DNA of 64,000 bases from Solibacillus sp. FSL W7-1464 (GTDB lineage: Bacteria > Bacillota > Bacilli > Bacillales_A > Planococcaceae): positions 2,023,001 through 2,087,000 of the forward strand of contig NZ_JBBORC010000001.1 in NCBI RefSeq assembly GCF_038004425.1. Direction: 5' to 3'. Under the pieces are notes generated by a model. The model was given only the letters and a program-made list of their open reading frames with translations. It did not search any database and had not been told where the DNA came from. Positions 28,898 through 37,557 of this stretch are shown here, piece by piece (position 1 is the stretch's first letter; the number at the start of each line of letters is the position of its first letter). The position numbers and the translations under genes are program-made.

Positions 28898-29389
28898 TTA
28901 ATAAAGAAATTTTTGAGTAAGTGTAAGCAATTCCTGTTCTGTCATTTCACCCTTTACGGTGTGTACTACTTTTCCGTCCTGCAAAAATAATGTCGTCGGC
29001 AATGTTAAAATTTCATAGCTTTCTTTCAGTTGCCCTTCACGGTCTAAAAGAATCGGGAATGGCAAATCGAATTTCGCCAAATATTGATTGACCAGCCTTG
29101 TTGGTTCTTCCACATTGACTGCATAAAGCTCGATGTTATGAGACTGAAGTGTTTCATACGCCGCTTTAAAGGCGGGCATTTCCCTTTCGCATGGGGGGCA
29201 GTAAGTTGCCCAGAAATTAAGGATGTAGCTGCCTTCTTCCGGAATGGCAAATTGCTCACCGGATGTTGTTTGGAGCACAATTTCCTCAGTTTTCGCTTCT
29301 GCCTTCTGTTTCGACGTATTGGAAATAATGGCATAGCTTAATGCGATAATCAGGACAGCGGATAATGCTAGCTGAATCCATTTTTTCAT
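28898..29389 (-). CDS. TlpA/ResA-like membrane-anchored thioredoxin
   Basis: 163 aa: an N-terminal membrane anchor (residues ~5-22) and an extracytoplasmic thioredoxin domain with the active site WATYCPPCEREMPAF and the cis-Pro segment LTLPTTLFLQDGK. Such proteins reduce disulfides on partner proteins outside the membrane. It overlaps the YtkA-like gene by 4 nt (ATGA). A redox protein inside an organosulfur operon is unusual; it might keep an imported thiol, disulfide or the binding protein reduced. Confidence 0.88.
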   Translation of the reverse strand: MKKWIQLALSAVLIIALSYAIISNTSKQKAEAKTEEIVLQTTSGEQFAIPEEGSYILNFWATYCPPCEREMPAFKAAYETLQSHNIELYAVNVEEPTRLVNQYLAKFDLPFPILLDREGQLKESYEILTLPTTLFLQDGKVVHTVKGEMTEQELLTLTQKFLY

Positions 29390-29739
29390 TTCAGCTTCAC
29401 CTCAATTTCAGGCATTTCATGCAGTTCCCCATAGCTGACATGTGAAATCACTTTATAAGTACCGGTACCGTCAAAGCTCGTTTCAATCGTATACTTCCCG
29501 TCCCCGCTAGGATCCGGTTTCACGGAACCAATGGCATTGCCGGTTGGATTGATCAGTTCGAACTCAATTTCCACATCGTCTTGAACCAGTTCACCGTTAT
29601 ACGTGACGGTTGCTGTGATCGTTACAGGTTCAAAAGCTTCGAGCTCAGATTTACTGGCATTTAATGTGACATCGAGCGTTTCATTTGCCTGTGCGCTGCA
29701 GCCGGCGAGCAGCAGCACTGTAAGTAAAAGTTTTTTCAT
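29386..29739 (-). CDS. YtkA-like domain lipoprotein
   Basis: 117-aa lipoprotein with lipobox LLAGC at residues 10-14 followed by an immunoglobulin-like beta domain (VTLNASKSELEAFEPVTITATVTYNGELVQDDVEIEFE split over two sheets) of the YtkA/FixH type. Members of this family are usually linked to metal handling or cytochrome oxidase assembly. It is coupled by ATGA overlaps both to the upstream permease gene and to the downstream TlpA-like gene, so the pair travels with the transporter. Confidence 0.82.
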   Translation of the reverse strand: MKKLLLTVLLLAGCSAQANETLDVTLNASKSELEAFEPVTITATVTYNGELVQDDVEIEFELINPTGNAIGSVKPDPSGDGKYTIETSFDGTGTYKVISHVSYGELHEMPEIEVKLK

Positions 29740-30506
29740 TTGCCATCAGCCTTTAAATTTGTCCAGAACAGCAGGCGTTTTTTTAATTTTTCAAATGCAA
29801 TCATGATAGCGACAATGATAATACTGTTAAAAATAATCCCTGCCAGCACATAATGATATTGCGAGAAGTCACTGTAATACTGGATGAAAAAGCCCATTCC
29901 CGATGAAGCACCGAACATTTCGGCAATCGTTAAAATCAGGAAGCTCATACCGAGTGATGTACTCGCACCGCTTAAAATATGAGGTGCACTTGCGGGTAAC
30001 ACGACTTTCAGCAAAAACGTCGGTCCTTTTAAGCCAAGCGATTTCGCATTGTCGAGATAATGCTTTTCGATCAGCAGGACACCGTGAATCGTTCCTAAAA
30101 ATACAGGCCAAAATGCGCCGATAAAAATAAGGGACATCGAAGCCGTCTGGAAAGTCGGTAAAATCGCAATGACATATGGAATGAACAATGTCGGCGGAAT
30201 CGGACTTAATGCATGAAAGTATGGCATTAATATTTCACGTGACCGTTTGTTCAATCCGAAAAACAGACCGCCTACAATACCTGTCACTAAAGCGCCGAAG
30301 AATCCGGGTATCAAAAGTTTCATCGAGCTCACAACACCAGTTAACAGCTCCCCAATTTTCGCGGAAAAGGACTCAACGACCGTTAGCGGCTGCGGGAATA
30401 TTACCGGATTGATCCAGGTCGCATATTTTGTGACAAGGGCCCAAACAACAATAAATATAATTCCTATCAAAATAGTAAGATTATAGCGTTTAAAAAATGT
30501 GAGCAT
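29736..30506 (-). CDS. ssuC: ABC transporter permease, SsuC/TauC type
   Basis: Membrane component of an aliphatic sulfonate or taurine-type importer. 256 aa, about six helices, with the EAA loop LDNAKSLGLKGPTFLLKVVLPASAPHILSGASTSLGMSFL split across residues ~150-190. Located between the binding protein and the YtkA gene in the operon. The substrate could be sulfonates or other organosulfur compounds. Confidence 0.88.
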   Translation of the reverse strand: MLTFFKRYNLTILIGIIFIVVWALVTKYATWINPVIFPQPLTVVESFSAKIGELLTGVVSSMKLLIPGFFGALVTGIVGGLFFGLNKRSREILMPYFHALSPIPPTLFIPYVIAILPTFQTASMSLIFIGAFWPVFLGTIHGVLLIEKHYLDNAKSLGLKGPTFLLKVVLPASAPHILSGASTSLGMSFLILTIAEMFGASSGMGFFIQYYSDFSQYHYVLAGIIFNSIIIVAIMIAFEKLKKRLLFWTNLKADGK

Positions 30507-30519
30507 TTCATCCTACCCC

Positions 30520-31590
30520 TTAAATGTTTTGTTCATTAAATCGAACGAGCTGATCTTTGTAATAAGCATCATCCGGATATTGTTCAATTAATTCGTTTAA
30601 TGCTTTTTCGTATAGATCGATATTTACATAGTCGTTTACATCGATATCATCCACATTTTCAACATAGCCGATTTCTTTCATCTGCTCCCACATTTGAACT
30701 ACTTTCTCTCTGCTTGGATCAGAAGAATAGTTCGAGTGGCTGTCGTTTACAATTGTATTAATTACTTTATCATCGACTTTCATATATTCTTTCGCTGCAG
30801 TTACAGCTGATTGCGGATCTTCAATCTTTTTACGTTCCGCGCGAATAAGTGCCTTTAAGAATCGTTTATATGCTTCTCCATCTTCTTCAGCCAATAATTC
30901 CGAGCGTGTTACGACACGGCAGCATACATGCCCTTCCTGTAGATCGTTGCTCCATGCAACTGCTTCAAGGCCCATATCAACCGCCTGTGCGTAGAATGAG
31001 TTTGCCGATACTGCTACGTCCACTTTTCCTGACGCTACCGCTTCAAGCAACATACTGCCTGTTTTGAATTCAACGATTTCCAGATCATTTTTCCAGTCGA
31101 TCCCCGCATCTTCAAGTGCAGAGCGGAAAACGATATCCGATGTAAAGATCCTGATAGTTCCGACCTTTTTTCCTTTATAGCTTTCAAGCGAAGTATATTG
31201 CCCCGCATTTTCCTTTTTCGTTAGGATCGGGTGTCCGCCTTCCAAATGTCCGCCGATAATCGAGAAATCCGAGCCGTTTGCGATAAATGTTAATGGGCCG
31301 GCTGTACCGAATGTTAATCCGACGTCAATTTTTCCTGCCTGCAGTGCATTCAGTCCGTCTGCCGAATTTGCAAAGCCAACACGATTGACCGAAATGTTTT
31401 CTTCCTCAAAATAGCCTTCCTGATGAGCAATGTCGACAAGTGTTCCACCTGCAGATTGACTTAAACCAACCGTGATTTCATAATCATCAGAGGCTTCCCC
31501 TTTTGAAACTTGTTCATCATCTCCACATGCAGTAAGCAAACCTGCTGCTAAAGCAAGTGAAGCGATCCATTTCTGATGTGTTTTTTTCAT
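30520..31590 (-). CDS. ssuA: ABC transporter substrate-binding lipoprotein, SsuA/TauA type
   Basis: 356-aa binding protein with signal peptide and lipobox LLTACG (cysteine about residue 22), then a type II periplasmic-binding fold of the NMT1/SsuA group (YEITVGLSQSAGGTLVDIAHQEGYFEEENI, LNALQAGKIDVGLTFGTAGPL, GKKVGTIR). It delivers the sulfur compound to the permease. A vicinal CC (EGHVCCRVVTRSE) is notable in an extracytoplasmic protein that shares an operon with a thioredoxin. Confidence 0.88.
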   Translation of the reverse strand: MKKTHQKWIASLALAAGLLTACGDDEQVSKGEASDDYEITVGLSQSAGGTLVDIAHQEGYFEEENISVNRVGFANSADGLNALQAGKIDVGLTFGTAGPLTFIANGSDFSIIGGHLEGGHPILTKKENAGQYTSLESYKGKKVGTIRIFTSDIVFRSALEDAGIDWKNDLEIVEFKTGSMLLEAVASGKVDVAVSANSFYAQAVDMGLEAVAWSNDLQEGHVCCRVVTRSELLAEEDGEAYKRFLKALIRAERKKIEDPQSAVTAAKEYMKVDDKVINTIVNDSHSNYSSDPSREKVVQMWEQMKEIGYVENVDDIDVNDYVNIDLYEKALNELIEQYPDDAYYKDQLVRFNEQNI

Positions 31591-31602
31591 TTAATGATCC
31601 CC

Positions 31603-32478
31603 CTATATTCCTGCGCCATCTGCAATTTCCGTTTTTAAACTATTGACGATCTGTTCGTTCATTTCATTTAAAAGAGATTCACGAAATGCACGGAATTCCT
31701 TGTTTTCAAATAGTTTCTGACGATCAGTCCCTTTTTTCTCTATCGGTACTTGGATGCTTTTCGTCACCGCACCGTTTTTCCCCGGAGCAAAGATGATAAT
31801 CCGGTCCGCCAAATAAATGGCTTCGTCAACATCATGTGTGACAAACACGACTGTACGCTTTTGCTCGGTACTAATTTGAACAAGCAGATCCTGCAGTTGA
31901 ATTCTTGTGACCGGATCCAATGCGCCAAATGGTTCATCCATCAGCAATAAATCCGAACCGTAGCTTAATGCACGAGCGATGGCTGCACGCTGTTTCATAC
32001 CACCGGACATTTGCCCCGGATATTTTTTTACGGCATGCCCTAAATGGACAAGTGTCAAATATTGCTCCGCGATATGTGCCAGTTCTTTTTTCGGCATTTT
32101 CTTGTTACGCTGTTTTAGTGCAAGCATGACATTCGCCTGCGCCGTCAGCCAAGGGAATAAGGAATAATCCTGGAAAACGACTCCGCAGTCCGGGTGAGTT
32201 TCCTTTACAGATTGGCCGTTTATTTCGATATTGCCGTTTGAAAATGGTTCAAGTCCTGCCATCATTCTGAGCAATGTACTTTTCCCGCATCCGGAAGGCC
32301 CCATAAATACGAGAAACTCGCCTTCTTGTACTTCAAGCTGAATATTGTTCAATATTTTGGTCGTCGCATCATAACTGAAATCGATATTCCGGACATTAAT
32401 CTTTGTTTTTTTCCCGGTACTGTCTTCCTTGGATATAGGGTTTTGTTGTGGCACTGGGCGTTCCAATAATTGAACCAT
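31603..32478 (-). CDS. ssuB: ABC transporter ATP-binding protein, SsuB/TauB type
   Basis: ATPase of the importer. Walker A GPSGCGKST, Q-loop VFQDYSLFPWLT, signature MSGGMKQRAAIARAL, Walker B LLLMDEPFGALD and the H-loop FVTHDVDEAIYLADR are intact. 291 aa, with ~25 extra residues at the N-terminus before the ABC domain. Confidence 0.9.
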   Translation of the reverse strand: MVQLLERPVPQQNPISKEDSTGKKTKINVRNIDFSYDATTKILNNIQLEVQEGEFLVFMGPSGCGKSTLLRMMAGLEPFSNGNIEINGQSVKETHPDCGVVFQDYSLFPWLTAQANVMLALKQRNKKMPKKELAHIAEQYLTLVHLGHAVKKYPGQMSGGMKQRAAIARALSYGSDLLLMDEPFGALDPVTRIQLQDLLVQISTEQKRTVVFVTHDVDEAIYLADRIIIFAPGKNGAVTKSIQVPIEKKGTDRQKLFENKEFRAFRESLLNEMNEQIVNSLKTEIADGAGI

Positions 32479-32482
32479 GTAC

Positions 32483-33622
32483 TCACTCTCCTAACAGAAA
32501 TTTTCTACCCAATGATTGGATCGATGTATCAACCGGAACATGCAATGTCATTGTCCGCAAATTACGCCAATAGCGATCAAACCCATATTGGCTAGAAGTA
32601 GCGCGGCTGCCCATCACTTCGAAAATTTTGGATGTAATATCGAGCCCTATTTGTGTTGTAAAAATTTTAGCTGTTTGCAGCGCATCATCCAAATTACTGC
32701 GATGCTCCGGAGTAATTTTTCCAGGCACATCCCATAGCTCCTGCAGTAATTGATCCGCTTTTTTTACGACCAGATTCGCTGCTTCAACCTGTACGTAAAA
32801 CTGACCGTAATGGTGCTGGATAATCGGATCTTCAACTGCCGATGTCTGTGTAATGGCGCGCGGTCTAGTTTGCTCTCTTGTATATGCAAGTGCTGATTGT
32901 AGAGCACCTTCTGAAATTCCTAAATAGACATGGTTTAAAATGAATGTAGCAATATTCAGACGCAACTGGGAAAACTCGCTTGCGTAAAATCCTTGCTGCA
33001 ACACTTCTTCCTCATGTACGGCAACATCGGTGAAAATGATTGTTCCACTATCTGTTTGACGTTGACCCATATTATCCCAATCGCCTTTTATATCTACACC
33101 TATCCGTTTACTAGGAATAACGACCAATAATGGCTCATCCTGCCCTTCCACTATCGCCGATACTAATAATACATCTGAATCAACACTGCCGGAGCAGAAC
33201 GTTTTTACACCGTTCAGCACATAACCAGTTGTTGTTTTTACAGCCTTCAGTTGAATAGCGACCGGATTGAACGCATTTCCCCAAAAATAGTTATGTTTTG
33301 CGGTTTCGCGGTAAAAAAATTCCATCTGTTCCGGTGAACCGCACAGATGCGGTGTAACGAGATTAATAAAATGGTAGCCAACAACATGTGCCAGTGAACT
33401 ATCCGCACGTGCAATCGTCCGAACGACTTGAAACACATCATGCCAATTCCCACCTAAACCACCGTATTCTGTCGGAATTAAAAGTTTCAAAAGTCCGCTT
33501 TCGCGAATTAAATCACGCTCAAGCTTAGCATTGCCTCCAGTTTTATCTCGCTCTACGGCTGTTTTTTCAAACTGTTCGGCAAGCTTCTCCGCGATTTCGT
33601 CTATATGTATAACTGCTCCCAT
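32483..33622 (-). CDS. Acyl-CoA dehydrogenase-fold monooxygenase, DszC/SfnB type
   Basis: 379-aa flavoprotein with the acyl-CoA dehydrogenase fold, of the sulfur-acquisition group (DszC, SfnB, YxeQ-related) that hydroxylates sulfur compounds using reduced flavin instead of oxidising CoA thioesters. Motifs: LLKLLIPTEYGGLGGNW, YFWGNAFNP, GYVLNGVKTFCSGSVDSD and DNMGQRQTDSGTIIFTDV. The typical catalytic Glu region of true dehydrogenases is not apparent. It is the first gene of the operon, behind a clear sigma-A promoter. Confidence 0.85.
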   Translation of the reverse strand: MGAVIHIDEIAEKLAEQFEKTAVERDKTGGNAKLERDLIRESGLLKLLIPTEYGGLGGNWHDVFQVVRTIARADSSLAHVVGYHFINLVTPHLCGSPEQMEFFYRETAKHNYFWGNAFNPVAIQLKAVKTTTGYVLNGVKTFCSGSVDSDVLLVSAIVEGQDEPLLVVIPSKRIGVDIKGDWDNMGQRQTDSGTIIFTDVAVHEEEVLQQGFYASEFSQLRLNIATFILNHVYLGISEGALQSALAYTREQTRPRAITQTSAVEDPIIQHHYGQFYVQVEAANLVVKKADQLLQELWDVPGKITPEHRSNLDDALQTAKIFTTQIGLDITSKIFEVMGSRATSSQYGFDRYWRNLRTMTLHVPVDTSIQSLGRKFLLGE

Positions 33623-33679
33623 AACAACTCTCCTTTATAGTTATAGAATTTTCTTGCAATTCAGTATTCTTAATTCGTT

Positions 33680-33708
33680 AGTTTACAGATGCATTTATTT
33701 AAAGTCAA
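33680..33708 (-). promoter_or_regulatory. Sigma-A promoter of the organosulfur operon
   Basis: Minus strand TTGACT (33703-33708), 17-nt spacer, TAAACT (33680-33685). The start would be near 33673, about 50 nt before the first ATG. Confidence 0.75.
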
Positions 33709-33726
33709 TAGTCAATTTAAACAATT

Positions 33727-33743
33727 CATACTGGAATAGTATG
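33727..33743. promoter_or_regulatory. Inverted repeat upstream of the organosulfur promoter
   Basis: CATACT-N5-AGTATG, a perfect 6-bp inverted repeat centred about 62 bp before the predicted transcription start. The position and the ATAC-N7-GTAT core fit an activator site of LysR type, such as those regulating sulfur genes in Firmicutes. The regulator is not encoded nearby, so this is inferred. Confidence 0.5.
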
Positions 33744-33832
33744 GTTTTAGCGAATTAACGTAAAAAACCGTATTAATTTGTATTTACTTACAATTTAAAT
33801 AAGTGATTTATAGGGTGATTTTGAAATTAGAA

Positions 33833-33864
33833 AAAGAAAAAACCACTATTTTCATAGCGGTCTT
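33833..33864 (-). terminator. Terminator of the SLAP gene pair
   Basis: Minus strand ACCGCTAT-N4-ATAGTGGT stem followed by six T, located after the 72-aa membrane gene. Confidence 0.82.
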
Positions 33865-33880
33865 TTGATTACTAGTATGT

Positions 33881-34099
33881 TCAATAATTCATGACTTGAT
33901 AATAAACAACAATTTGGTAAATCGCCGGTACAATTAATGCAATTGCCAGTGAAATGACTGCTCCCCACTTCGATTGGGTCATTAAACGATCATTGTCCAT
34001 CTTCAAATACTGAAAAAATGACAGTGTAAAATATAATGCACTGACTAAAAAGATAGGGGTTACGAATGTGAGCCAAATTCCTGCATTCATTTCATGCAT
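33881..34099 (-). CDS. Hypothetical small membrane protein, two helices
   Basis: 72 aa with two membrane helices (LTFVTPIFLVSALYFTLSFF and a C-terminal AVISLAIALIVPAIYQIVVYY) joined by a short polar loop. Unrecognised. The ATG at 34099 follows AAGGA; the open frame continues upstream through a TTG but would overlap the preceding gene. It probably shares an mRNA with the SLAP-domain gene. Confidence 0.7.
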   Translation of the reverse strand: MHEMNAGIWLTFVTPIFLVSALYFTLSFFQYLKMDNDRLMTQSKWGAVISLAIALIVPAIYQIVVYYQVMNY

Positions 34100-34121
34100 C
34101 GATTCCTTCACCTCACTCCCA

Positions 34122-34490
34122 TTATATTTCAATATCCAGCTGTTTTATTTCTGTGAATAGAAAATTAATACTTTCGTCGAAAATAAACGTCCATGGCATT
34201 GAACAATAAGGAGGAATTTGAAGGGCTTCACTTGTAAAATTTTGAGTAATTCCCCCTTCTTCTGTTATAATACTTACTTCCCTATTATGGAAACTAAGTT
34301 GCTGGTCGGTCCGGTTATGAATTAGCGTTGTAATGAGCATCTGTTTTTTATGATTGACTGCCGTTCGAATAATACAACAGGAAATGCGCTGATCCTGTTC
34401 TTTTGTTTCATCAAACACTTGTTCAATTAATGTCCGGTCCTGATCTGAAATCGTTTTATCCCATGCAGCTTCAAATTGCAGTTTTTGCAT
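34122..34490 (-). CDS. SLAP domain-containing protein
   Basis: 122 aa. The pattern AAWDKTISDQDRTLIEQVF, LITTLIHNRTDQQLSFHNREVSI and LQIPPYCSMPWTFIFD fits the SLAP domain found in Bacillus proteins linked to accessory Sec and S-layer assembly. There is no signal peptide, so it is probably cytoplasmic. The ATG at 34490 follows AAGGGG by eight bases. Function is known only by association. Confidence 0.75.
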   Translation of the reverse strand: MQKLQFEAAWDKTISDQDRTLIEQVFDETKEQDQRISCCIIRTAVNHKKQMLITTLIHNRTDQQLSFHNREVSIITEEGGITQNFTSEALQIPPYCSMPWTFIFDESINFLFTEIKQLDIEI

Positions 34491-34601
34491 GAACTTCACC
34501 CCTTCAATGAATAATTTATGTAAATAAGCAATAAAACAACCTTTCTACTATGATACATGTTACAGTAGGAAAGAATCTTAAAAGTTAGAAGGCGAAAAAA
34601 T

Positions 34602-34985
34602 ATGATCGAAGTAAAGAATTCCCCGATAAGTGATGGGGAATATAATCGCGGCATTTTTGCGATTAATGCAATTCCTAAAGGAACGTTATTCCATCAAGCA
34701 CCAGTACTAAGCTATCCAAACGAGCAGCATGAACATATCGAGAAAACGAATCTTGCGGATTACGCGTTTGAATTTGGCATTGGACGCTCTGCAATCCTAT
34801 TAGGCTACGGGATGCTATTCAACCATTCGTACGAACCGAATGCCACATATGAAATTAATTTTGACAACGAAACATTCGATTTCTTTGCCTATAAAGATAT
34901 TGAGGCTGGCGAAGAGATCTTTATTAATTATAATGGCGATGTTGATGACAACGACCCGTTATGGTTTAACAACGATGAAGAATAA
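34602..34985 (+). CDS. SET domain protein
   Basis: 127-aa minimal SET domain: RGIFAINAIPKGTLFHQAP at the N-terminus, then the GYGMLFNHSYEPNATYEI motif (the NHS core) and EEIFINYNGD near the C-terminus, with an acidic tail. SET proteins methylate protein lysines; bacterial single-domain members have few known substrates. Monocistronic, with AGAAGG seven bases before the ATG and a terminator after it. Confidence 0.88.
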   Translation: MIEVKNSPISDGEYNRGIFAINAIPKGTLFHQAPVLSYPNEQHEHIEKTNLADYAFEFGIGRSAILLGYGMLFNHSYEPNATYEINFDNETFDFFAYKDIEAGEEIFINYNGDVDDNDPLWFNNDEE

Positions 34986-34988
34986 CAC

Positions 34989-35023
34989 GGGGAGCTGTCT
35001 ATAATTAGACAGCCCCTTTTTTT
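34989..35023 (+). terminator. Terminator after the SET gene
   Basis: GGGGAGCTGTCT pairs with AGACAGCCCC, followed by seven T. The stop codon of the convergent hydrolase gene lies inside the stem. Confidence 0.85.
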
Positions 35024-35754
35024 ATTTCATCGATAAAGCGAATGATATCCTCTGTCAGTAATTGGCGCTCTTTTCCTAATGTAATAAGATGGCTACTGTT
35101 GTCGTAATGTTTTTTCATAATCATGTTGCTTTGTGCGGATTGTTCGATCATGTCAATACTTTGATGGAATACCGATTCGTCCAGCATCCCTTTTGCAAGG
35201 AAAAGCGGCTGTTTCAGCAAATGAAGCTGATTGCCTGTTTCAACGATAAACTGCTGTAAAGCCCTCATCTTTTCTACAGGTCTCGGGAAGTTATCGGCCA
35301 GGAATACTTCCAGTTCCTGTTCCGAGCTCCCTCTATTCTGTAAATATCGCTTGGAATAATAGATGACACGCTGTTCCAAACCTTCCACAGGTCGCTCCAT
35401 TACCGGTGAGGAAATAATACATAAAGCCTTCACTTCAGGAAACTCATTTGCAAGTCTTATACCTAGAACACCGCCTAATGACTGGCCGATTACTGTAATC
35501 GCTTCATATTTTTCTTCGATTAAATATTGAACAGCTTGTCTGCTATGTTCCCATACGTGCTCCATAGAACTTGCAAATAATTGTTCCGGAGATGCCCCAT
35601 GGCCTGCCAGATTTGGCGCATAGCACGTGTACCCTTTACTATGAAGCATTTTTGCCACATAGTGCATCTCCTTCGCATTGCTCGTAAAACTATGTAAAAG
35701 CAAAAAGGCCTGTCTATTTCCTTGTAAATAAATATCCTCTACTAAATGTTGCAT
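35005..35754 (-). CDS. Alpha/beta hydrolase, carboxylesterase type
   Basis: 249-aa serine hydrolase. FLLLHSFTSNAKEMHYVAKML holds the oxyanion-hole region, the nucleophile is in the elbow VIGQSLGGVLG, and the acid and histidine are likely in the LAKGMLDESVFHQ and HYDNSSHLITLGKER segments. Resembles the Est30-like carboxylesterases and monoacylglycerol lipases of Bacillus. The start at 35754 (MQHLVEDIYLQG) is set by AAGGGG six bases upstream. Substrate unknown. Confidence 0.88.
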   Translation of the reverse strand: MQHLVEDIYLQGNRQAFLLLHSFTSNAKEMHYVAKMLHSKGYTCYAPNLAGHGASPEQLFASSMEHVWEHSRQAVQYLIEEKYEAITVIGQSLGGVLGIRLANEFPEVKALCIISSPVMERPVEGLEQRVIYYSKRYLQNRGSSEQELEVFLADNFPRPVEKMRALQQFIVETGNQLHLLKQPLFLAKGMLDESVFHQSIDMIEQSAQSNMIMKKHYDNSSHLITLGKERQLLTEDIIRFIDEIKKGAV

Positions 35755-35911
35755 AGTAATCCCCTTTTCATTTGTGACAATATTATAGCATAACAATTCT
35801 CTCATACTGACATTTCCTCTAGTTTAAAAAGCGGAAACAGTGCATTTGTTTTATCGTTCGGCTACAATATGGGTTGAGTAAAAAAACATATGAAAGGAGA
35901 ATCATATTAAT

Positions 35912-36472
35912 ATGAGAACATTATTATTATCGATTCTAGCTGCACTATTTTTAGTTGTCCCGAACGCAGCAGCACATACGTATTTAGACACGACTAATCC
36001 CGAAGATGGAGCTATTGTAACTGAACCGTTGCAGTCGATCGAACTTACATACGCCGGGAAAATTGAAGTGGGGAGTACATTTAAAGTCATTTCAAGTAAC
36101 GGCGAAGAAATAGAAACAGTTTCGGTAGATTTAGTCGATGGTGTATTAACAGGTACTTTTGATTCCCCATTACCGAACGATGACTATACAGTTGAATGGA
36201 ATAGTATTAGTGAAGATGGCCACCCGCTTGCAGGTCAGTTTTCTTTTACGGTAGATGCGCCTGTGACTGAAGAAGCGGTTGAGGAAGAAGCTGCAGAAGA
36301 AAATGAAGAGCAAGTGGAAGTAGACGAAACGATTCAAACTAATGAGACAGAAACGACAACGGCAGATGATGAAGAAGCGTCAATTAACACACTATTATAT
36401 ATCATTGCCATTTTACTTCTTATTATAATAGTAAGTATTATTACAGTGGCTAGACGGAAAAATACAAAATGA
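35912..36472 (+). CDS. CopC-domain copper-resistance protein with C-terminal anchor
   Basis: 186 aa: signal peptide ending in AAAHTYLD, which leaves His as the mature N-terminus, a known CopC copper ligand. The CopC beta-sandwich covers residues ~22-118 (DTTNPEDGAIVTEPLQSIELTY and SEDGHPLAGQFSFTV), followed by a Glu/Thr-rich linker (~120-160) and a membrane helix. It overlaps the copD-like gene by 4 nt. The pair corresponds to the two halves of B. subtilis YcnJ and should handle copper at the cell surface. Confidence 0.9.
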   Translation: MRTLLLSILAALFLVVPNAAAHTYLDTTNPEDGAIVTEPLQSIELTYAGKIEVGSTFKVISSNGEEIETVSVDLVDGVLTGTFDSPLPNDDYTVEWNSISEDGHPLAGQFSFTVDAPVTEEAVEEEAAEENEEQVEVDETIQTNETETTTADDEEASINTLLYIIAILLLIIIVSIITVARRKNTK

Positions 36473-37548
36473 TGTTTTTGACAATTTTCAGTCAATTTTT
36501 ACTTTATGTTAGTTTAGCTCTTCTTATGGGGACATTTGTTTTATATTTTGTCCCCGAAACAATCCGACCGAAAATTGCAGTACCAGCAAAGTGGCTAATT
36601 ATAAGTGCGGTCATTTTGCCGATTGTTACATTTGTACCGAATATTCAATTGCTGGCAATTTTGACACCGCAGTTCGGATTGATTGAATCCGTTGGCATGT
36701 TGCTTATGAAATTCAAAGTCGGCCATTCATGGCTGGTGATCGTTTGCTTTACGATTATTTTGCTAATTATTACTCGCCAATTTGTTAAAAATTCTTCAAA
36801 ACTAATGGCGGTCATGGCGATCTTTGTTTTAATCGCGATCATGGCGGCAATTGGCTATATAAGTCATGCCGGTTCGATGACAGGCATTATTGGATCGATA
36901 CTTGATTTTGTTCATCTACTTGCTGTCAGTGTATGGCTTGGTATATTAATCTTGATGAGCTTTTTTACGAAAGATGCACAAAAGTGGGAAGACTTTCTGA
37001 AGTGGTTCTCCCCTGTTGCGCTCGTAGCTTTTACAGCTGTTGCTTTAACAGGTGTCCTGATGACAGACACTATCGTACCGGGATATGTAACAAGCTGGTC
37101 GAGCAATTATGGACAGTTTTTGTTCATTAAACATGTTCTGCTCGTACCGTTGACTGTCATTATTTTGGCAAACAGTCTGCTTATCAAACTGAAAATGAAC
37201 AAGCCATTATTTGAACCGCGTACATGGGTTCGGATTGAAACAATATTGCTCGTATTGATTTTATTCATTACCGCGCTTTATAGTGAACAACAGCCACCCA
37301 GCTTTTATGTACAGGAAATCTCGCCGTTTTTTGAATTGTTCTACCGTAGCTCCATTGAGGCAGGCATGCGCGGGTATCTCCAAATGACAGGTATTGGCTT
37401 AGGATTTTTCCTGCTGACTGCACTGTTCATCGGGCTTGTCATTGTAAGTTATATTAAACAGCTGCCGGTCGTTGTATCGGCTGCCATGACGTTCGCATTG
37501 ACACTATGTTTTTACATGGGCTTTATGTCGATTGTATTTTTTAAATAA
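36469..37548 (+). CDS. CopD-family copper-resistance membrane protein
   Basis: 359-aa polytopic protein with eight to nine helices containing the CopD pattern (ILDFVHLLAVSVWLGILILMSF, then FSPVALVAFTAVALTGVLM, and FLFIKHVLLVPLTVIILAN). The conserved His in the HLLAVSVWLG and KHVLL helices are the likely copper ligands. Coupled to the copC gene by ATGA overlap. Probably moves copper across the membrane. Confidence 0.9.
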   Translation: MMFLTIFSQFLLYVSLALLMGTFVLYFVPETIRPKIAVPAKWLIISAVILPIVTFVPNIQLLAILTPQFGLIESVGMLLMKFKVGHSWLVIVCFTIILLIITRQFVKNSSKLMAVMAIFVLIAIMAAIGYISHAGSMTGIIGSILDFVHLLAVSVWLGILILMSFFTKDAQKWEDFLKWFSPVALVAFTAVALTGVLMTDTIVPGYVTSWSSNYGQFLFIKHVLLVPLTVIILANSLLIKLKMNKPLFEPRTWVRIETILLVLILFITALYSEQQPPSFYVQEISPFFELFYRSSIEAGMRGYLQMTGIGLGFFLLTALFIGLVIVSYIKQLPVVVSAAMTFALTLCFYMGFMSIVFFK

Positions 37549-37557
37549 TGTCCAAAA

